From Acidobacteriota bacterium (GTDB taxonomy: Bacteria; Acidobacteriota; Terriglobia; UBA7540), in the NCBI GenBank assembly GCA_003165615.1, contig PLWR01000080.1, forward strand, positions 1 through 10,648: a stretch of DNA of 10,648 nt, read 5' to 3'. A model generated the notes under the pieces. The model was not told the DNA's origin. It worked only from the letters and a program-made list of their open reading frames with translations, and searched no databases. The translations under genes and the position numbers were made by a program. This document shows positions 5,635 through 10,648 of this stretch, in pieces; within the stretch, counting starts at the first letter, position 1; every line of letters begins with the position of its first letter.

Positions 5635-8600
5635 TGGACCAGAAAGTCGTCCAAAAAATCGGCAAGTACGAGATCGTCTCGGAGCTCGGCCAGGGCGGCA
5701 TGGGAGTGGTCTACAAGGCCCGTGACCCGTTCATCGGGCGCCTGGTGGCGCTGAAGACTATCACTCCGGAACTGGTTTCCGACCCCGAAATCCTCAAGCG
5801 CTTTTACCGTGAGGCGCAGTCCGCTGGAACCCTGCAACACCCCAACATCGTGACCATCTACGATTTGGGTGAGGCGGACGGCCGCCCCTACATCGCCATG
5901 GAATTTGTGGAGGGCGAAAGCCTCCAGGCCATCATCAACCGGCGCGCCCGCATTCCTCTTGCCGCCAAGCTGAAATTGGTCCAGCAGTTCTGTGAGGGCC
6001 TGGGCCACGCGCACAAACACGGGTTTGTGCATCGCGACGTGAAGCCCGCCAACATTCTGATAACCAATGACGGGAACGTAAAAGTGGTGGATTTCGGCAT
6101 CGTCCATTTGGAATCCACCAACCTCACCAAGACCGGGATGTTCCTGGGCACCATCCACTATGCCTCGCCGGAACAGATCAACGACGGACGCGTTGACAAC
6201 CGGTCGGACCTCTGGTCTGTCACCGCCGTTTTCTATGAATTCATTGCCTACAAGAAGGCCTTCGACGGCTCCAACATCGCCGCCATTATCGCCAAGGTTC
6301 TGAGCGCGGAACCCGACCCGCTGAGCCACTGCTGCCCGGGAGTCCCGGTTGATCTCGACAGGGTCATCAGCAAAGGGCTGGCGAAAGACATCGACGAGCG
6401 CTACCAGTCGCTGGATGAAATGCTGGGTGATCTTCTTCCCATTGCTCGCGGCCTGCAACAGAGTTTTATTGGCGACTTGATTGTGGAAGCGAGAGATTTG
6501 CGGGACAAAGGTGATTTCAGCGGCGCCCAGGAAAAGGTGCGGGCGGTCCTGATCCTCGACAATACTCACGGAGAAGCGAAGCGCCTGTTCAGCGAGATTT
6601 CCACCGAACTCCATCGGCAAACGCCGGCCACCAAAGCCAGGAAATTGGTGACGGAAGCGGAGCAAGCCTTTAGCCGCGGCGAATACGAGGCGGCGGTGCG
6701 CATCCTGGGCCAAGCGCAGGAGTTGAATCCGGCTGACACCCAGGCGCGCAACCTCAGGGAGAAAGCCCTGCGTGAGCAGGACCGCGTCCAGGAGCTGCGC
6801 GAGGCCTTGAACTCCGGCCAACGGGCCATGAAGCAGGGCGACCTGACCGGGGCGGAGCAGGAGTTGCATCGAGTTCTTCAACTCGATGAGAGCAACAGCC
6901 AGGCGACGGAACTTCTGGAGCAGATCCAGCAGGATCGGCTGGCGCGCGAGCGGGATTTCCGGCTGAAAGAAGGATTGTGGAAGACGGACAACCTGGTATC
7001 TGCGGAGAGCTACGAAGAGGCGCAAAACCAGCTCCTGGAGCTTCAGCAGGAATTCCCCAACTCGGAAGAGGTCCACCTGAAGCTGCAGATTCTGGACCCC
7101 TTCATCCGGTCGCGAAAACTCGTCAAGAATGGCGAGCACGCCTTCAATCAGGGCGAATATGCGGAAGCCGTCCGGGCTCTTACGGAAGCCCTGGAATTGA
7201 ATCCGCTGGACAAAGACGCGCATGAGCTGAAGGATCTGGCGCTGCAGGAGCGCGACCGGCTGCGGCAAGTCCGGGAGGCCTTGGGCACCGGCCAGAGGGC
7301 CATGCGCCAAGGAGATGCGAGTGCGGCGGAGGCGGAGTTTCAGAAGGCCCTGCAGCTCGACCCGACGAATACCCAGGCAACCAGCTTCCTGGGGCAGCTT
7401 CGGCAGTTGCAGGCCACGCGTGAGCGGGAAATGCGCTTCCGCGCGGCGCTCGAGCAGGCTGACAACCTGGCGGCGGAAGGGAAATTCGACGAAGCGCAAC
7501 ACGCCCTGCTGGAATTACAAGAAGCCTTCCCGGATTCCACCGAAATCGACCAGAGACTACTGGCGCTTGACCAGCAGATGAAGTTGGCCTTTTCCCTTGC
7601 GGAAGGCCAACGCGCCTTTGACCAGGGTGAGTATGGAGAGGCTGTCCGGATTCTTACGGAAGCGCAGGAGTTGGCCCCCAGCGACGAGCGGGTGCGCGAC
7701 CTGAAAGTGCGGGCGGTCCAGGAACGTGACCGCCTGCGCCAGGTCCGGGAGGCGATCAGCGCCGGTCAGCATGCCATGCGCCAGGGAGATCCGAAGGGGG
7801 CGGAACGCGAGTACCAGAGGGCGCTGCAGTTCGACCCGGCCAACGCCCAGGCGGCCAACCTGCTCGCCCAACTGCAAAAGGATCGCCAGGCGCGTGAGCG
7901 GGAGCAGCGCCTGCAAGAGGGATTGAGCCAGGCGGAAAATCTGATCATCGGGAAGAGGTTCGACGAGGCGCAACGCAAGCTGACGGAATTGCAGCAAGCT
8001 TATCCGGATACCGAAGCTGTGCAGCAGATGGTCCTGGCGTTGAACCAACGGAAGGCGGAAGCTGCTGCGCCCCCCCCTGCGCCGGGCGCGCCGGTCAATG
8101 AGGTCGTGAAGTCGATGGAATTGGCGGAGGAACTCCGCCGCAGCCTGCAGAAACCGCGAGGGGGGGGAACGGGTTCGCACCTGAAGCCCTCGATGCCGGT
8201 ATTCCCGCCCCTGGCCCCGGTTGCGCAAGCCCCCGTACCGGCGGCCCCGGTTGCTGCGGTTCCCCCAGTTGAACCGGCGGGCGAGGTGAATAGCGCCACG
8301 ATGATGCTGGGCTCTTACGTCAAGCCCCAGGCCTCGCAGGCGGAGCCCATGGCGCCAGAGGCGCCCCCACCGCCGCCACCACCACCACGGGTCGTGGCTC
8401 AGCCGCAGGTGCAAGTGCTGCCTCCCGCGCCAGCGCCCCCGCGCGTGGAACCCAAGAAGCCGGCTCCCGCCCCCGCGCCACCACGGGTAAGTCCACCTCC
8501 CCCGATGGTAACAAAGCCGGCGACCGCGCCCGGCAAGGAACCACCCAGGATGTCGCCTATGATCATCGTGGCGGTGGTCGTCCTGGTGGTGATCATGGCG

Positions 8601-9902
8601 GCCGGTGCATTCCTTTTCCTCCACCATCCGTCGTCGGGGGGAAGGGGCGGGACATCGGCGGAAGAGACTCGACTGGAAACGGATGCGAAGGGTTTGCAGG
8701 ATAAGGGTGATCTGCAAAGCGCCTTGGGTAAATGGCAGGAGTTGGCGGCTAAGAACGGGACCTTGAAGAGCGAGGCCAACAACGCCATCGCGAATGTTAC
8801 CCAAAGGATCCAGCAGCAGGAGAAGACCTTCTTTGACCAGGCAAAGACCGCCCAGGATGCGAAGAAGTGGGATGATGCCATTGCCCTTTACAACAAGGTT
8901 GCCGGAATGAATGGCACGATGAGGGACCAGGCGCTGCAAGCCATCCCCATCGTCAATGCCCTAAAGACAGGAACGGATATTTCCGAGATTGAAAAGGATA
9001 CGTATAAGCAGGCAACGAGTGCCTTGAAGAAGAAGGATTATAGCCAGGCTCGCGGCCTGTTCCAGCATGTCATCAACTTGAAAGTTCCGGATTCAAGCCT
9101 GGCGCCCAAAGCGCAAACGGAATTGGGAGATATTGACCAAATCCTCCAAGCCAAGGTGGAGTTTGATGCCGCGGAGCGAGCCCAGAATGGCGGCGACCTG
9201 AAGGGAGCCCTGGCGCAATTTCAGAATATCGCCGGCAAGCCGGGGCCTTATGAGTCGCAAGCCAAGGCGCGCATTCCCAAGCTCAACGACATGATCAATA
9301 ATGCGGGCGCCCAGCAACAGTTTAATGCCGCCCTCCAGGCGGAGAAGAGCGGCGACCTGCACGGCGCGCTGGGCCAATTCCAGGCCCTCGCGGGCAAGTC
9401 CGGACCGATGCAGGCCCAGGCGCAGACCCGCGCGCAACAAGTTGCCCAACTGATTGCCGATGCCAACCGGCCTAAACCTTCACCCACGCCACCGCCGGCG
9501 CCGGCTCCCACGCCAGCTCCGACACCACAACCGACACCGGCGCCAGCTCCCACTCCCACGGCGGCGCGTAATGCCACGGTCACGTTAATTCCCACGGGCG
9601 ATTACGAACGCTGGAATGGACCGGTGACGAAAGGGATGATGCTTCCCAACAATAGTGTTGAAGGCGGCTTGAAGCCCATCAATCTTGCCGTGCCTCCTAT
9701 CGTGGGCGCACCAGCAGGAGCTTCCGTCATCTTCATTATCAGCATCGACCCCAATGGAAACGTTACTCCGGGGCGAAAAACCGTGGATGATTATGCGTTG
9801 GGCCCGCAGGTGATGGCCGCTGCCAAGTCGTGGAAATTCAACCCACCGACGGTAAGAAACAAGCCGGTTTCAACCAGCATCCAAGTCAAGGTTGTGTTCT
9901 AG
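5634..9902 (+). CDS. Transmembrane Ser/Thr kinase with TPR arrays and TonB-like C-terminus
   Basis: A 1422-residue protein. Residues 11-270 form a complete Hanks-type (PknB-like) kinase: glycine loop GQGGMG (19-24), catalytic K41, E60 of helix C, HRDVKPAN (133-140), DFG (153-155), an activation segment with several Thr (162-173) and the ASPE motif (177-180). It should phosphorylate Ser/Thr of itself and other proteins. Residues 278-333 look like one TPR-type unit. Residues 335-808 are a 158-residue module present three times in tandem, each with three TPR-like units such as AFSRGEYEAAVRIL. A Pro/Ala-rich linker (about 812-972) carries NSATMMLG (886-893). One membrane helix (about 976-997) follows. 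Beyond it are five TPR-like repeats, around residues 1025, 1077, 1133, 1187 and 1240, three of them with a GDLxxAL start. A Pro/Thr-rich spacer (1280-1312) and a terminal domain (about 1340-1422) with SIDPNGNV, then AAKSWKFNPP and a final strand complete it; these resemble the TonB C-terminal fold. Topology is kinase inside, repeats and TonB-like end in the periplasm. The start ATG overlaps the phosphatase stop (TGATG) and has no strong ribosome-binding site, so translation is probably coupled. Confidence 0.93.
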   Translation: MDQKVVQKIGKYEIVSELGQGGMGVVYKARDPFIGRLVALKTITPELVSDPEILKRFYREAQSAGTLQHPNIVTIYDLGEADGRPYIAMEFVEGESLQAIINRRARIPLAAKLKLVQQFCEGLGHAHKHGFVHRDVKPANILITNDGNVKVVDFGIVHLESTNLTKTGMFLGTIHYASPEQINDGRVDNRSDLWSVTAVFYEFIAYKKAFDGSNIAAIIAKVLSAEPDPLSHCCPGVPVDLDRVISKGLAKDIDERYQSLDEMLGDLLPIARGLQQSFIGDLIVEARDLRDKGDFSGAQEKVRAVLILDNTHGEAKRLFSEISTELHRQTPATKARKLVTEAEQAFSRGEYEAAVRILGQAQELNPADTQARNLREKALREQDRVQELREALNSGQRAMKQGDLTGAEQELHRVLQLDESNSQATELLEQIQQDRLARERDFRLKEGLWKTDNLVSAESYEEAQNQLLELQQEFPNSEEVHLKLQILDPFIRSRKLVKNGEHAFNQGEYAEAVRALTEALELNPLDKDAHELKDLALQERDRLRQVREALGTGQRAMRQGDASAAEAEFQKALQLDPTNTQATSFLGQLRQLQATREREMRFRAALEQADNLAAEGKFDEAQHALLELQEAFPDSTEIDQRLLALDQQMKLAFSLAEGQRAFDQGEYGEAVRILTEAQELAPSDERVRDLKVRAVQERDRLRQVREAISAGQHAMRQGDPKGAEREYQRALQFDPANAQAANLLAQLQKDRQAREREQRLQEGLSQAENLIIGKRFDEAQRKLTELQQAYPDTEAVQQMVLALNQRKAEAAAPPPAPGAPVNEVVKSMELAEELRRSLQKPRGGGTGSHLKPSMPVFPPLAPVAQAPVPAAPVAAVPPVEPAGEVNSATMMLGSYVKPQASQAEPMAPEAPPPPPPPPRVVAQPQVQVLPPAPAPPRVEPKKPAPAPAPPRVSPPPPMVTKPATAPGKEPPRMSPMIIVAVVVLVVIMAAGAFLFLHHPSSGGRGGTSAEETRLETDAKGLQDKGDLQSALGKWQELAAKNGTLKSEANNAIANVTQRIQQQEKTFFDQAKTAQDAKKWDDAIALYNKVAGMNGTMRDQALQAIPIVNALKTGTDISEIEKDTYKQATSALKKKDYSQARGLFQHVINLKVPDSSLAPKAQTELGDIDQILQAKVEFDAAERAQNGGDLKGALAQFQNIAGKPGPYESQAKARIPKLNDMINNAGAQQQFNAALQAEKSGDLHGALGQFQALAGKSGPMQAQAQTRAQQVAQLIADANRPKPSPTPPPAPAPTPAPTPQPTPAPAPTPTAARNATVTLIPTGDYERWNGPVTKGMMLPNNSVEGGLKPINLAVPPIVGAPAGASVIFIISIDPNGNVTPGRKTVDDYALGPQVMAAAKSWKFNPPTVRNKPVSTSIQVKVVF
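6636..8057 (+). repeat. Three tandem 474-bp in-gene repeats encoding TPR-like modules
   Basis: Within the kinase gene the units lie at 6636-7109, 7110-7583 and 7584-8057. The protein copies (residues 335-492, 493-650, 651-808) stay in register without any gap: the Phe of AFSRGEY, AFNQGEY and AFDQGEY falls at 346, 504 and 662. Each contains a second unit (GQRAMKQGDL, GQRAMRQGDA, GQHAMRQGDP) and a third (EEAQNQLLELQ, DEAQHALLELQ, DEAQRKLTELQ), joined by highly charged Arg/Glu helices. The copies are similar but clearly diverged, so this is an old duplication kept by selection for length. Confidence 0.85.
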
Positions 9903-9943
9903 CCCGGATTTCTCCCCACAATTCGGCGTAAACGGCCCAATGA

Positions 9944-10648
9944 TCAGGCAGGCTCCGCCGTCGGCATGGAACCCGGAAAGGGTGCGGCGTGGGACGGAAG
10001 TTGGCGGTGCACATAGTACGTGGGGTCTTTAGTCTGCTTCCACAAGGCCGGAAGGATTTCCCGGTAGGCATCCCATAGACCGGAATAAGCGGGGGGAGCG
10101 TCATCCTTCATTTCCGCGTGCAGCGCCGGCAGGGCATGATAGGGAACCATCGGGAACATGTGGTGTTCCACGTGATAGTTCATGTTCCAATAGAGGAAGC
10201 GGAGAACGGAATTCATATAGACGGTGCGGCAGTTCAGACGATGATCCAGAACGTCTTCGGCCAGGCCGGCGTGCTGGGTGAAGCCAAAAACACTCAGCAA
10301 CCATGCGCCATAAAAGGAAGGCAACCCGACATAGAGCAGGGGCAGGATGGTGTGCTTGGCAAAGGCCAGGGCAATCACGGCCGCGTAGATCAGGACCCAA
10401 ATCCGCGCGGTGCGAAAAACCTTCCGGCGCTCGGTCTCGGGAATAAAAGTTGCCTCTTCGGCATCAAGCTTTCCGAAGCAGTGGAGTATCAGCTTGCGAA
10501 TCTCTCGCGGTCCGCTCTTCAGGCTGAAGAGGCCCAGGACCATTCCCAAAAGATCGGGAGGGCGGGGAGCAGCGATTTCCGGATCGCGTCCCACAATGAT
10601 GGTATCGGAGTGATGACGCGTGTGGCTCCAGCGCCACACGGTGGGCTG
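9944..10648 (-). CDS. Membrane fatty acid desaturase (5' end outside the window)
   Basis: The minus-strand frame is open to the right edge. The GTG at 10639-10637 is probably internal, because codons for QPT precede it in frame. Numbered from that GTG, two of the three histidine boxes of membrane di-iron desaturases are visible: HTRHH (6-10) and HVEHH (156-160), with a further histidine in FTQHAGLAE (120-128). The first box is expected in the missing N-terminus. Hydrophobic segments at about 81-93 and 98-121 fit membrane helices. Enzymes of this family introduce a double bond into fatty acyl chains using oxygen and reduced electron carriers at the inner membrane; the substrate cannot be told from the sequence. 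Related di-iron hydroxylases share the boxes. The gene is convergent with the kinase, 41 bases apart, with no clear terminator in the gap, and it is probably unrelated in function. Confidence 0.88.
   Translation of the reverse strand, partial: QPTVWRWSHTRHHSDTIIVGRDPEIAAPRPPDLLGMVLGLFSLKSGPREIRKLILHCFGKLDAEEATFIPETERRKVFRTARIWVLIYAAVIALAFAKHTILPLLYVGLPSFYGAWLLSVFGFTQHAGLAEDVLDHRLNCRTVYMNSVLRFLYWNMNYHVEHHMFPMVPYHALPALHAEMKDDAPPAYSGLWDAYREILPALWKQTKDPTYYVHRQLPSHAAPFPGSMPTAEPA

Noticed and set aside
5472..7502. 676-codon minus-strand frame opposite the kinase gene
   Set aside because: Antisense shadow caused by high GC. The plus strand carries intact kinase motifs and TPR repeats, and the antisense protein has no recognisable domain.
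10637..10639. GTG as the real start of the desaturase
   Set aside because: The frame stays open to the edge, and the first histidine box expected in the family would be missing.

Overview
The window looks like chromosomal DNA from a GC-rich, Gram-negative, soil-type bacterium. The Hanks-type kinase closely resembles the kinases common in Acidobacteriota: a glycine loop of the GQGGMG type, an FYREAQSAG segment and a long TPR tail. It also ends in a TonB-type C-terminal domain, which points to an outer membrane. Acidobacteriota is my first guess; Verrucomicrobiota or another phylum rich in such kinases is not excluded. No rRNA, tRNA or CRISPR array was seen.

Left part (1-1853, minus strand): the start of an IS5-type transposase gene runs off the left edge. 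It abuts a decayed MmeI-like restriction-modification gene. That gene keeps its nuclease motif and NPPF motif, but it has an arginine in place of a glycine in the SAM-binding motif and is cut off at the junction with the insertion sequence.

Middle-left part (1854-2651): about 800 bases with no convincing gene. It holds G/C-tract hairpins in front of the methyltransferase, a perfect 10-bp inverted repeat, an orphan TTGACA promoter-like sequence and three ~28-bp direct repeats spaced 39-40 bp apart.

Centre (2652-9902, plus strand): a three-gene Ser/Thr phosphosignalling cluster. The first gene encodes a tail-anchored, proline-rich protein whose N-terminus resembles the N-lobe of a protein kinase without its catalytic lysine. 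After a 187-196 base gap comes a PP2C phosphatase gene, which overlaps the kinase gene by one base (TGATG). The 1422-residue kinase has an intact catalytic domain, a 158-residue TPR-like module repeated exactly three times, a Pro-rich linker, one membrane helix, five more TPR-like repeats predicted outside the cytoplasm and a terminal TonB_C-like domain. A plausible reading is a membrane-spanning kinase/phosphatase switch with a degenerate-kinase adaptor, sensing or acting on the envelope through its TonB-like end. The function is inferred; the architecture is visible.

Right edge (9944-10648, minus strand): a convergent membrane fatty acid desaturase gene, with its 5' end outside the window.
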